A stretch of 64,000 nucleotides of DNA from contig NZ_CP027295.1 in NCBI RefSeq assembly GCF_005490785.1, positions 310,001 to 374,000 on the forward strand, in the 5' to 3' direction. Shown here piece after piece: positions 1 to 8,450 of the stretch. The notes under the pieces were generated by a model that saw only the letters and a program-made list of their open reading frames with translations, did not search any database and had not been told where the DNA came from. A program made the position numbers and the translations under genes. Numbering within the stretch: the first letter of the stretch is position 1; the number at the start of each line of letters is the position of its first letter. The DNA is from Brachybacterium sp. SGAir0954 (GTDB lineage: Bacteria > Actinomycetota > Actinomycetes > Actinomycetales > Dermabacteraceae).

Positions 1-677
1 GTGTGCCGGTGGCCGGGCTGGACGAGGTCGTGGTGGATCTCGTCGCTGATCAGCAGCAGGTCGTGCTCGACGACGATCCGGGCGACGGCCTCGAGCTCCT
101 TCCGCTCCCAGACCCGGCCGGTGGGGTTGTGGGGGCTCGCGAAGAGCAGGGCGGTGGTGCGCGGGTCCCGGGCCTGCTCCTCGAGCAGGTCGAGGTCGAT
201 CCGGAAGCGGCCCTCGCGCTCCACGAGCGGGTTGCGCACCACGCGCCGGCCGCTCGACTCGATCGAAGGGAACATCGGGTAGTAGGCGGGCGTGTTCACG
301 ATGACGCCGTCGCCGGGCGCGGTGAACTCGCGGATCGCAAGGGTGAAGGCGGGGATCACGCCGGGCGTCACGCGCACCCACTCCGGCTCCACGTGCCAGT
401 CGTGGCGCCGCGCGAACCAGCCGGTCACCGCGTCGAGGTAGGCCTCCGTCGGGACCGTGTAGCCGAGCACGAGCCCGCCGGCGAGCGCCTCCTGCAGGGC
501 CTCGATGATCTCGGGCGCGTTGGGCAGGTCGAGGTCCGCCACCGAGAACGGGGCGATCGGCCCGTCGTGGGCCGTGAGGTCGGTGCCGTGCGCGGCGGCC
601 GCGCGGTGCATCGCCGCCCACTTGGAGGAGCCCATGGCGGTGCGGTCCACGAGGGTCTCGAAGTCGTAGCGGGTCAT
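1..677 (-). CDS. MalY/PatB-type PLP aminotransferase (C-S lyase), C-terminus cut by window edge
   Basis: The first 225 residues of a fold-type I PLP enzyme are visible; the gene runs off the left edge. Family members (MalY/PatB, about 390 residues) cleave cystathionine-type C-S bonds or transaminate. Visible marks are the N-terminal FSVADLDLP-type segment, the GYTVP stretch, the VTPGVIPAF cofactor-loop region, the NTPAYYPMF segment, SPHNPTGRVW near residue 190, and an ISDEIHHDL segment that carries the PLP-pyridine Asp. The Schiff-base Lys lies beyond the edge. The start at 677 is supported by an AGGAGGA ribosome site about 9 bases upstream. A TAGCCT -10 box at 715-720 would give a leader of about 35 bases. 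Whether it acts as a lyase or an aminotransferase cannot be decided here. Confidence 0.85.
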   Translation of the reverse strand, partial: MTRYDFETLVDRTAMGSSKWAAMHRAAAAHGTDLTAHDGPIAPFSVADLDLPNAPEIIEALQEALAGGLVLGYTVPTEAYLDAVTGWFARRHDWHVEPEWVRVTPGVIPAFTLAIREFTAPGDGVIVNTPAYYPMFPSIESSGRRVVRNPLVEREGRFRIDLDLLEEQARDPRTTALLFASPHNPTGRVWERKELEAVARIVVEHDLLLISDEIHHDLVQPGHRH

Positions 678-788
678 GCGGGCGGTTCCTCCTGGGGCGC
701 GGGCGGGCGGTCCCAGGCTAGGAGCTGCGGCGCCGACGCCCGCCGCCTGTCACGGACTGTGAACGGCGCGTGGTGCCGTCGGACGTGC

Positions 789-1568
789 TCAGCGGCGCAG
801 GTCGATGCCGAACACGCGCCGGATCTGCGCGACCGCGTGCCGGGTGAAGCGGCGGTCCGACGGGGTCGAGGCGAAGGGCACGAAGAGCCCCGGATGATCG
901 GGATGGGTGACGCGGCCGTGGCCGGATCCCGGGGTCACCACGAACCCGGCCTCCTGCATGCGCACGAGCAGCTCGCGGCGGGAGGTGGGGTGGCGGGTGC
1001 CGGTGCCGCCGCGGGCGCTGCGGCCGGCGGCGAGATCGGCGAGGTCGAGCGCGGGCTCGTACTCCTCGGGCCGCACGGACAGGGCGTAGGGCGTCGAGAA
1101 CAGGCCGATCACCGCGTTGTCCGCGCGCCGCACCTGCACCACGATGCCGCCGCGGCGGAAGTGGTCGCTCGTCCCGGCGTCCGCGGTCCAGGCGTCCTCG
1201 GGGTCCGCGACGGCGAGCACGATCTGCTCGCTGTCCACCCCGTCCACGCCGACGGTGCGCACGAGCCCCTCGTCGATCCGCAGCGGCCTCGGCAGGGGAC
1301 GGGGGTCGTCGGCGCGCAGCGAGTGCACGGCCTCCGCGGGCGGCGCCGGCTCGGGGCGCGGCAGCTCGACGGTGCGGGCGCGGCGGCGGGGCAGCGGGGC
1401 CGACGGACTGCGCGACGGATCGGCGGCGGCAGCGACATCCCCGCCGTCGGCTCCCTCCGCACTGCCGGCACCGGCGGGCCGGGCGCTCCAGTCCACGGGC
1501 CGCACGCGCTGCGCGGGCGGGGTGCTCCCGGCGAGCGCCGCCGGCGTCGGTCGCGGTGTCCTGGCCAT
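789..1568 (-). CDS. Hypothetical protein with HicA-like C-terminal domain
   Basis: A 259-residue cytoplasmic protein. The first 100 residues or so are Pro/Ala/Arg-rich and probably disordered. A middle region (about 105-185) looks globular. The last 65 residues (TSRRELLVRMQEAGF, then a GSGHGRVTHPDHPG segment) resemble the double-stranded-RNA-binding-like fold of HicA mRNA interferases, including a central His. No HicB-like antitoxin gene lies next to it, and the domain is fused to a long N-terminal part, so a free toxin is unlikely. The start is supported by a GAGGAGGGG site 5 bases upstream. The HicA assignment rests on pattern only. Confidence 0.6.
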   Translation of the reverse strand: MARTPRPTPAALAGSTPPAQRVRPVDWSARPAGAGSAEGADGGDVAAAADPSRSPSAPLPRRRARTVELPRPEPAPPAEAVHSLRADDPRPLPRPLRIDEGLVRTVGVDGVDSEQIVLAVADPEDAWTADAGTSDHFRRGGIVVQVRRADNAVIGLFSTPYALSVRPEEYEPALDLADLAAGRSARGGTGTRHPTSRRELLVRMQEAGFVVTPGSGHGRVTHPDHPGLFVPFASTPSDRRFTRHAVAQIRRVFGIDLRR

Positions 1569-1725
1569 GCGCTCCCCTCCTCGTCACTCCCGCCGTGTTC
1601 GCGGCGTTCCTCCGTGTTCCGGCAGGTCCTGCCACTCCCCCGATGGTGCCACGGACGGGACCCGGGGATAGGGTCGGCCCGTCGCGGTGTCCCGCCGCGG
1701 CCCCTGACCCCGGAGGACTCCCCGC

Positions 1726-2277
1726 GTGACCCGCACCGCCGCCCGTCGCCCCTTCCACCGCTCCGGCCTGGGCGTCCTCACGTCCGTGCTCGCCGTGGGC
1801 CTGATCGCGGCCGGCTGCACGAGCGGCGTCGAGGACCCGGTCGCCTCTTCCTCCGCCTCCGATGCGGGCGGCGTGAGCGGCGCCTCCGACGGCGGCGGCG
1901 GCACCGTCGTCCTCGAGCCCTCCGACGGCGGCACCGGGCAGGCCACCGTCGAGGTATCGAGCGACCCGTATCCGGTCACCCCGGCGCCCGAGGGCTTCGA
2001 GCCGCCCGCCGCCTGCACCGGCGAGGGCGCCTATCTCACCGAGGTGGGCTCGCCGTCGACGCCGGACCTCCCCGAGCGCGGCGGCGAGTCGCTGAGCATC
2101 GAGGCCACCTCCATCGACGGGGACAAGGCGGTGCTCAGCGCCACCGTCGACGGCGGCACCCGCGCGATCGAGCCGGCGGCGATCGGCGAGACCGTCTCGA
2201 TCGAGGACCAGTGGACGATCTCCGTGACGAGCGTCTGCGGGGACACGGACCAGGTCGAGTTCGACCTCATCGACTGA
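1726..2277 (+). CDS. Putative secreted lipoprotein
   Basis: A 183-residue protein starting with GTG, preceded by a GGAGGA ribosome site. Residues 1-31 form a classic lipoprotein signal: basic Arg-rich start, hydrophobic core VLTSVLAVGLIAAG, then lipobox Cys31. A Ser/Gly/Asp-rich linker follows. The C-terminal 100 residues look like a small beta domain with two Cys (in PPAACTGEG and TSVCGDT) that could form a disulfide outside the membrane. A TAGGGT -10 box lies at 1669-1674. No family is recognised. It is probably an exported surface protein of unknown role. Confidence 0.65.
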   Translation: MTRTAARRPFHRSGLGVLTSVLAVGLIAAGCTSGVEDPVASSSASDAGGVSGASDGGGGTVVLEPSDGGTGQATVEVSSDPYPVTPAPEGFEPPAACTGEGAYLTEVGSPSTPDLPERGGESLSIEATSIDGDKAVLSATVDGGTRAIEPAAIGETVSIEDQWTISVTSVCGDTDQVEFDLID

Positions 2278-2315
2278 CCCCGCACCGGCGCGGACCGCTC
2301 GGCTAGCCTTCCACG

Positions 2316-4913
2316 GTGACCGCGCCGCATCGCTTCGACCTCGACCGGATCGGCGAGGGCCTGCCCGTCGCCGCCGCCCGCGCGGAGCTCGAGGCGGCCG
2401 CCGCGACGGGTGCGCTCGTCGTCACCGCGCCGCCCGGCACCGGCAAGACGACCCTGCTGCCGCCGCTGATCGCGAACCTCCTCGCCGAGCGGTCCCCGTC
2501 GGCCGCCGCATCGACCCTGGTCACGCAGCCGCGGCGGGTGGCGGTGCGCGCCGCCGCGCGCCGGATCGCCCAGCTCGACGGCAGCCGCCCGGGCGGCCCC
2601 GTCGGCTTCACCGTGCGCGGCCAGCGGGAGGTCGGGGCGTCCACGCGCCTGGAGATGCTCACCCCGGGTGTGCTGCTGCGGCGCCTGCTCGCGGATCCCG
2701 AGCTGCCCGGCGTGGGCGCGGTGCTGCTCGACGAGGTGCACGAGCGCTCCCTCGAGACGGACCTGCTGCTCGGCATGCTCGCCGAGGTGCGCCTGCTGAG
2801 GGAGGACCTGCTGGTCGGGGCGATGTCCGCGACGCTCGACGCCGCGGCGGTCGCCGATCTGCTGGGCGGCGCCGCGATCGTCGAGGTGCCGAGCGCCCTG
2901 CACCCGCTGCGCCTGGACCTCGCGCCGCCGCCCACCCCGCGGCTCGACGCCCGGGGCGTGACTCGCGAGTACCTCGACCACCTCGCCCGCACCGCCGCCC
3001 GCACCCGGGCGGAGGAGGACTGCGACGCGCTCGTCTTCGTGCCCGGCGCGCGGGAGGTCGACGAGACGGTCTCCCGCCTGCGCGGCCTCGTCGGCGACGG
3101 GGTCGAGGTGCTGCCCCTGCACGGCCGCCTCGACGCCGCCGCGCAGGATCGCGCGACGGGCGGCCGGCGCCCGGGCGAGCCGCCGCGGATCGTGGTCTCG
3201 ACCGCGATCGCGGAGAGCTCCCTGACCGTGCCGGGCGTGCACCTCGTGGTCGACGCGGGCCTGTCCCGCGAGGTGCGCCGCGACCGCGGCCGGGACATGA
3301 CGGGCCTGGTCACGGTGAGCGCCTCGCGGGCCGCGATCGAGCAGCGGGCGGGCCGCGCCGCCCGCACCGGCCCCGGCCGCGCGGTGCGGGTGCTCTCCCC
3401 CGCGGACCTCGCCGGCATGCCCGCGCACTCCGCCCCGGAGATCACCGCGGCGGACCTCACCGACGCGGCGCTGCAGCTCGCCTGCTGGGGCACGCCCCGC
3501 GGCGAGGGGCTCGCCCTTCTCACGCCGCCGCCGGAGCGGGAGATCCGCGCCGCCGAGGAGACCCTGCGGGCGATGAGCCTCGTCGACGAGGACGGCCGGG
3601 CGACGCCCGCGGGCGAGCGCGCCTCCCGCTGGCCCGTCGGGGTGCGCGAGGCGCGCGCCCTCGCGGACGGCGCCCTCGCCCTCGGCGCCCCGCGTCCCGC
3701 GGCGGAGGCCGTCGCCGCGCTCTCCGGCGACCACCGGCCCGTCGGCGCGGACCTCCCGCGCCTGCTGCGGGACCTGCGTGCTGGGCGCGCGACGTCGTCG
3801 GCCGCATGGCGCCGGGAGGTCGAGCGGCTCGAGCGGCTCGTGCGCGGCGAGCGTCGGGACGCGCCCCCGTCGGCCCTGCCGTCGCTCACCGCGGGCGGCG
3901 AGGAGGAGCGCGTGGGCGCCGTCCTCGCGCTCGGCCGGCCGGAGCGGATCGCCCGCCGGGTCGACGACGGCCCCCGCGGCGAGCACCGCAGCTACCTGCT
4001 CGCCTCCGGCACCCGTGCGGCGCTGCCCGCGGAATCGACCCTGCGCGGCGCCCCGTGGCTCGCCGTGTGGGAGGTGCAGCGGGCGGAGGGACGCGCGGCC
4101 GACGGCACCGGCGCCGTCATCCGCGCCGCCGCACCGCTCACCGAGGCCGATGCCCTGACGATCGGCGCCGGCCTGCTCGTGCGCGACCGGGACGCCCGCC
4201 TCGAGGACGGCGCGGTGCGCGTGCGGGAACGGCGGCGCCTCGGCGCGATCGAGCTGTCCTCCACCCCGGTCGCCGCGACCGCCGAGGATGCCGCCCCCGC
4301 TGTGCTCGCCGCCGTGCGGGCCGAGGGGCTCGGGGCCCTGCGTCTCCCGGAGACCGCACGTGACCTGCGCGCCCGCCTCGCGCTCGTGCACCGCGAGCTC
4401 GGCGATCCGTGGCCCGCGATGGACGAGGCGTCCCTGCTGGACACGCTCGACACCTGGCTCGGGCCGCAGCTCTCCGGCCGACGGGGCCGCGCCGCGACCC
4501 GCCTCGACACGATCGACGTGACCGCCGCACTCCGCACCCTGCTGCCCTGGCCGGAGGCCGCCGCGCTCGACGAGCTGGTGCCGCCGCGGCTCGCGGTCCC
4601 CTCCGGCAGCAGCGCCCGCATCGACTACCCGGACCCCGACGACCCGGGTGCCCGCCCCGTGGTCGCCGTGAAGCTGCAGGAGCTGTTCGGCCTCGCGGAG
4701 ACCCCGCGGCTCGTGCAGGGGCGCGTGCCGGTGCTCTTCCACCTGCTCTCCCCGGCCCGCCGGCCGCTCGCCGTCACCGACGACCTGCGCTCCTTCTGGG
4801 ACGGGCCCTACCAGGACGTGCGCAAGGAGATGCGCGGCCGCTACCCGAAGCATCCCTGGCCGGAGGACCCGTGGACCGCGCCGGCGACGGCCCGCACCAC
4901 GCGGCGGAGCTGA
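2316..4913 (+). CDS. hrpB: ATP-dependent helicase HrpB
   Basis: An 865-residue DEAH-box helicase of the HrpB family, with the usual family length. The Walker A motif APPGTGKTT is at residues 38-46 and the DEVHER Walker B box at 139-144. A SAT motif, a STAIAESSLTVPGV segment and the QRAGRAAR arginine-finger motif complete the two RecA-like domains. The HrpB C-terminal domain follows and contains the PWPEAAALDEL-type stretch. Family members are NTP-dependent RNA helicases whose cellular role in actinobacteria is not settled. The GTG start lacks a Shine-Dalgarno. Instead a TAGCCT box at 2304-2309 sits 6 bases upstream, which suggests leaderless translation. It ends 6 bases from the convergent GPP34 gene. 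Confidence 0.93.
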   Translation: MTAPHRFDLDRIGEGLPVAAARAELEAAAATGALVVTAPPGTGKTTLLPPLIANLLAERSPSAAASTLVTQPRRVAVRAAARRIAQLDGSRPGGPVGFTVRGQREVGASTRLEMLTPGVLLRRLLADPELPGVGAVLLDEVHERSLETDLLLGMLAEVRLLREDLLVGAMSATLDAAAVADLLGGAAIVEVPSALHPLRLDLAPPPTPRLDARGVTREYLDHLARTAARTRAEEDCDALVFVPGAREVDETVSRLRGLVGDGVEVLPLHGRLDAAAQDRATGGRRPGEPPRIVVSTAIAESSLTVPGVHLVVDAGLSREVRRDRGRDMTGLVTVSASRAAIEQRAGRAARTGPGRAVRVLSPADLAGMPAHSAPEITAADLTDAALQLACWGTPRGEGLALLTPPPEREIRAAEETLRAMSLVDEDGRATPAGERASRWPVGVREARALADGALALGAPRPAAEAVAALSGDHRPVGADLPRLLRDLRAGRATSSAAWRREVERLERLVRGERRDAPPSALPSLTAGGEEERVGAVLALGRPERIARRVDDGPRGEHRSYLLASGTRAALPAESTLRGAPWLAVWEVQRAEGRAADGTGAVIRAAAPLTEADALTIGAGLLVRDRDARLEDGAVRVRERRRLGAIELSSTPVAATAEDAAPAVLAAVRAEGLGALRLPETARDLRARLALVHRELGDPWPAMDEASLLDTLDTWLGPQLSGRRGRAATRLDTIDVTAALRTLLPWPEAAALDELVPPRLAVPSGSSARIDYPDPDDPGARPVVAVKLQELFGLAETPRLVQGRVPVLFHLLSPARRPLAVTDDLRSFWDGPYQDVRKEMRGRYPKHPWPEDPWTAPATARTTRRS

Positions 4914-4919
4914 GGAGGG

Positions 4920-5570
4920 TCAGGACCCGCCGGCCATCGTGGTCGTGCTCGCGGTGGTCGCCATGGCGGCGTTGAGGGCGTCGATCATGCGGCGCAGGGC
5001 GGCGGCGGCCGGCACGTCGACGTCGAGCGCCTCGACGGTCCGGTCGAGCTGTCGCCGGGACATGCCGCCGGACTCCTCGCGCAGGATCCTCTGCCCCACC
5101 CGGAGGGCCTTCAGGATCTCCAGCAGCACGGCGTCCTGCAGGCTCGCCCGCCGGGTCCCCTGCAGGACGGCGCCCAGACGGGCGCGGAGCTCCGCCTCGA
5201 GGACCGAGCTGCCGGCGGGCCACGAGGTGAGGAACCAGCCGTCCTTGCGCCGCACCTCGCCGGCGGCCGCGAACGCGTCGCCGATGGTCTCCGTGACGTC
5301 GCAGTCACGCTTCCCGAGCAGGGAGCCCATCTTCGGGGACCGCAGCGTGGTCAGGTGCGCGAGGACCTGGTCCAGCTCCGCCACGCCGGTGGGGGCCGGG
5401 TCGAGCACGTCGACGCGGGGACTGCGCCCCTCCGTCAGGGCGATCCGCTCGCGCAGCAGCAGCTCGGTCAGCACAGCAGCGACGAGCGCCTGGCGGCGGT
5501 ACTGCGTCGCCTCCTGGCGGCCGGACTCGTGAGTCAGGAGCAGGAACATCTCGCCGGGGATCGAGGTCAT
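4920..5570 (-). CDS. GPP34 (GOLPH3/Vps74-like) family protein
   Basis: A 216-residue protein. Homology-like sequence begins at the Met at 5570 (MTSIPGEMFLLLTH), and the 52 extra codons upstream look non-coding, so this start is chosen. The all-helical GPP34 pattern is clear: EMFLLL start, a LVAAVLTELLLRERIAL helix, a DVLDPAPTG segment, and a C-terminal helix pair ending in a Thr/Ser-rich tail. In eukaryotes the family binds PI4P at the Golgi. In actinobacteria GPP34 proteins are common cytosolic or peripheral membrane proteins of unknown function. It converges on hrpB. No catalytic motif is expected. Confidence 0.85.
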   Translation of the reverse strand: MTSIPGEMFLLLTHESGRQEATQYRRQALVAAVLTELLLRERIALTEGRSPRVDVLDPAPTGVAELDQVLAHLTTLRSPKMGSLLGKRDCDVTETIGDAFAAAGEVRRKDGWFLTSWPAGSSVLEAELRARLGAVLQGTRRASLQDAVLLEILKALRVGQRILREESGGMSRRQLDRTVEALDVDVPAAAALRRMIDALNAAMATTASTTTMAGGS

Positions 5571-5724
5571 GCCCCCAGTGTGCCCCGGGGCGTGCGCGAG
5601 GTCACCACCCGATCGTCGGGGTCCTGCCCGACGCCCGTCGGCCCCGGGCCCGAGGTCCCGGTGAACCTCCAGCCGTGCCTGGCAGGATCGGCCGGACGCC
5701 CTCCCGCCCCGACCCGAGGACCCC

Positions 5725-6183
5725 ATGCGCTCTGCCTTCTCCCCCGCCCGCCTCTACGGCACCCTCGCCCTCGCGGAGGCCGTGACCTGGGCCCTCCTGC
5801 TGATCGGCATGTTCCTCAAGTACGGGCCGCAGGTCACCGAGCTCGGCGTGCGGATCGGCGGCGGCCTGCACGGCTTCGTGTTCCTCGCCTTCGTCGTCGC
5901 GACCGTCGTCGTCGCGATCGACCAGCGCTGGCGGGTCGGCGAGCTGCTGCTGGGCCTCGCCTCCGCGATCGTGCCCTTCGCGACGATCCCCGCGGAGCGC
6001 TGGCTGCTGCGCCGAGGGAAGGTCGGCGAGCAGTGGCGCCTGCGGGAGGAGCCCGCGCGCACCGCGCCGGAGAAGCTCGTCTCGCTCGCCGTGCGCCGCC
6101 CGGTCCCGTCGGCCGTGATCGCCGTGGTGCTGGTCGCCGTGGTGTTCTCCGCGATGCTCGTGGTGGGCCCTCCCGGGAGCTGA
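5725..6183 (+). CDS. DUF3817 integral membrane protein
   Basis: A 152-residue membrane protein with about four membrane segments: near residues 8-30, 45-65, 72-90 and 128-148. It carries the DUF3817 hallmarks GTLALAEAVTWALLLIGMFLKY and a HGFVFLAFVV segment. The family is small, widespread in actinobacteria and unassigned in function. A basic cytoplasmic loop (RWLLRRGKVGEQW) separates the third and fourth segments. It lies 32 bases upstream of rlmC, which has its own -10 box, so co-transcription is possible but not required. Confidence 0.85.
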   Translation: MRSAFSPARLYGTLALAEAVTWALLLIGMFLKYGPQVTELGVRIGGGLHGFVFLAFVVATVVVAIDQRWRVGELLLGLASAIVPFATIPAERWLLRRGKVGEQWRLREEPARTAPEKLVSLAVRRPVPSAVIAVVLVAVVFSAMLVVGPPGS

Positions 6184-6215
6184 TCGCCCTCCGCGACCGC
6201 CCGTAGACTTCCCCG

Positions 6216-7406
6216 GTGCAGTGCCACCACTTCGACGCCGGGGAATGCCGCTCCTGCACCCTGCTGCCCCTCCCTCGCACCCGTCAGGTGCAGGAGGCCG
6301 GCGCACGGATCCAGGAGCTGCTCTCCCCCGTCGTCGACCCCGCTGCCGGTGACGTGTGGGGGCCGCCGATCGTCGGCGCCGAGTCCGGTTTCCGCGCCCG
6401 CGGCAAGATGGCCGTCTCCGGCACCGCGCAGGAGCCCGTGCTGGGCCTGCCCGGTCAGGCCGAGGGTGCGGACCTCTGCGACTGCCCCCTCTACCCCGCG
6501 GGCGTCGAGGCCGTGCTCGAGGGCGTGAAGGCCCTCGTGCGCCGCGCGCAGGTGCCGCCCTACAGCGTCGCCCGACGTCGCGGCGAGCTCAAGAACGTCC
6601 TGGTCACCGCCTCGCCCGACGGGGAGCACGTGGTGCGCCTGGTGCTCCGCACGGACTCCGCGCTGGACCGGATCCGCGAGCACCTGCCGCGGCTGCTGGA
6701 GGAGCACCCCTCGATCGTCGCTGTCTCCGCGAACCTCCACCCCGAGCACACCACGCGGGTGGAGGGCGAGGAGGAGGTGCCCCTGTGGGGCGCCGCCTCG
6801 ATCGGTGTGCGCACCGGGGACGTGGTGCTGCGGGCGCGGCCGCGGTCCTTCCTGCAGACCCACACGGAGGTCGCGGGGCGGCTGTACCGCCAGGGTGCCG
6901 CCTGGATCGCCGAGGCGCTCTCCGCCCCCGCGCCCCGCGTCTGGGACCTCTACTGCGGCCTCGGCGGCTTCGCCCTGCACACCGCCCTCGCCGCGCCCGC
7001 CGCCCGCATCACCGGGGTCGAGGTCACGCCCGAGGCGATCGACGGCGCCCGCGAGGCGGCCACGGCGCACGGCCTCGCGGTCACCTTCCTCGCCGACGAC
7101 GCGACCGCCTGGGCGCGCCACGAGGCGGAGGGTCCCGAGGGTCCGCCGGACGCCGCGATCGTCAACCCGCCGCGGCGCGGGATCGGCCCCGAGCTCGCCG
7201 CCTGGCTCGAGGGCTCCGGCGTCGCCGACGTCGTCTACTCCAGCTGCAACCCGGCCACGCTCGCCGCGGACCTCGCCGCCATGCCCTCGCTGCGGATCGT
7301 CGCCGCCCGCTACGTCGACATGTTCCCGCACACGGAGCACGCCGAGGTGATCGTGCGACTGCGCCGCACCCCCGCCGCCGTCCCCCACCCGAAGGATCCC
7401 CGATGA
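6216..7406 (+). CDS. rlmC: 23S rRNA (uracil-C5)-methyltransferase RlmC/RumB-like
   Basis: A 396-residue SAM-dependent RNA m5U methyltransferase of the RumB/TrmA family. An N-terminal iron-sulfur cluster is suggested by Cys3, Cys11, Cys14 and the Cys88/Cys90 pair. The SAM-binding motif DLYCGLGGF and the NPPRRG motif IV are present, as is the catalytic Cys in SSCNPATL near residue 344. The short N-terminus with the CHHFDAGECRSC start and no TRAM domain fits RlmC (U747 in E. coli) rather than RlmD. There is no ribosome site at the GTG start; a TAGACT box at 6204-6209 lies 6 bases upstream, so it is probably leaderless. It overlaps the following asparaginase by ATGA. Confidence 0.9.
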   Translation: MQCHHFDAGECRSCTLLPLPRTRQVQEAGARIQELLSPVVDPAAGDVWGPPIVGAESGFRARGKMAVSGTAQEPVLGLPGQAEGADLCDCPLYPAGVEAVLEGVKALVRRAQVPPYSVARRRGELKNVLVTASPDGEHVVRLVLRTDSALDRIREHLPRLLEEHPSIVAVSANLHPEHTTRVEGEEEVPLWGAASIGVRTGDVVLRARPRSFLQTHTEVAGRLYRQGAAWIAEALSAPAPRVWDLYCGLGGFALHTALAAPAARITGVEVTPEAIDGAREAATAHGLAVTFLADDATAWARHEAEGPEGPPDAAIVNPPRRGIGPELAAWLEGSGVADVVYSSCNPATLAADLAAMPSLRIVAARYVDMFPHTEHAEVIVRLRRTPAAVPHPKDPR

Positions 7407-8440
7407 CCACCGCCCCGGCCGCCGAGGCCGCCCGCGTCCAGCTGCTGTCCCTGGGCGGCACGATCTTCATGCACCAGGACGCGGACGGCCAGGGTGCCGT
7501 GCCCTCCGACGATGCGGGCGCCCGCCTCGCCGCGGGGCTCCGGGGCGCGGGCGGCGACGGCGGGATCGAGCTCGTGCACGAGGAGATCGCGAACGTCTCC
7601 TCCGCCTCGGTGCGGCCCTCCCACCTGCGCACGGTCCTGCAGCGGGCGCGCGCCGCTGTGGACGCGGGCGCCCTCGGCGTGGTCCTCACCCACGGGACGG
7701 ACACGCTCGAGGAGACGGCGTTCCTGCTGAACCGGTTCTGGGACCGGGACGCGCCGCTCGTGGTCACCGGCGCGATGCGCCCCGCGAACGCCGCGGGGGC
7801 CGACGGGCCCGCGAACCTGCAGGACGCGGTGCATGCGGCGGCGTCGCCGCTCGCCCGGGGGCTCGGCGTGCTCGTCGCCTTCGACGGCGCGCTGCATCTC
7901 GCGGACCGGGTCACGAAGTCATCCTCGCGGTCGGTCTCGGCCTTCGCCTCGGAGCCGTCGGGTCCGGTGGCGCTGGTCGACGGGCCGCTGCTGCGCCCCC
8001 TGTTCCCGGCGCCGACGCGGCCGGCGCTCGTGGACGGCGACCTGCCGACGAAGCTGCCGACGGTGGCGACGGTGATGAGCGGCCTCGGCGACGACCTCAC
8101 GCTGCTCGATGCCTTGGCGAGCAACGGGTCGGCGGCGGGACTGCGGGGCCTCGTCGTCGCGGGCGCCGGCATGGGCCACGTCGCGGCGGGCGCCGTCCCG
8201 CGGCTCACGGCCCTGCTCGAGGCCGGGGTGCCGGTGGTCGTCGCGACGCGGGTGGCGAGCGGCGGCACCTCGGAGACCCACTACGCCTACCCCGGCGCGG
8301 GCGCGGATCTGGTGGCGCGCGGCATCGTCATGGCGGGTCTGCTGTCCCCGCAGAAGGCGCGTCTCCTACTGCAGGTGCTGCTGGCCACCGGCGCCGATGC
8401 CGCGGGGATCCGGGAGGCGTTCGCCGGCTTCGGCTCCTGA
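7403..8440 (+). CDS. L-asparaginase
   Basis: A 345-residue asparaginase of the bacterial type I/II family, which hydrolyses Asn to Asp and ammonia. The first catalytic motif LGGTIFM carries the nucleophilic Thr near residue 20. The second motif HGTDTLEET supplies the Thr-Asp pair. The GAMRPANAAGADGPANL segment follows as usual. No signal peptide is seen, so a cytosolic enzyme is likely. The start overlaps the rlmC stop (ATGA), implying translational coupling. It ends 10 bases before the convergent HNH gene. Confidence 0.92.
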   Translation: MTTAPAAEAARVQLLSLGGTIFMHQDADGQGAVPSDDAGARLAAGLRGAGGDGGIELVHEEIANVSSASVRPSHLRTVLQRARAAVDAGALGVVLTHGTDTLEETAFLLNRFWDRDAPLVVTGAMRPANAAGADGPANLQDAVHAAASPLARGLGVLVAFDGALHLADRVTKSSSRSVSAFASEPSGPVALVDGPLLRPLFPAPTRPALVDGDLPTKLPTVATVMSGLGDDLTLLDALASNGSAAGLRGLVVAGAGMGHVAAGAVPRLTALLEAGVPVVVATRVASGGTSETHYAYPGAGADLVARGIVMAGLLSPQKARLLLQVLLATGADAAGIREAFAGFGS

Positions 8441-8450
8441 GGGGTCGGCG

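Noticed and set aside
2031-4853. Very long open frame antisense to hrpB
   Set aside because: High GC keeps opposite frames free of stops. Its translation is low-complexity Gly/Arg/His with no domain, while hrpB on the plus strand has all helicase motifs. The same holds for long frames at 3-2306, 10256-12361, 14043-15380, 18071-20242, 24325-26544, 45959-48280 and 47743-49695.
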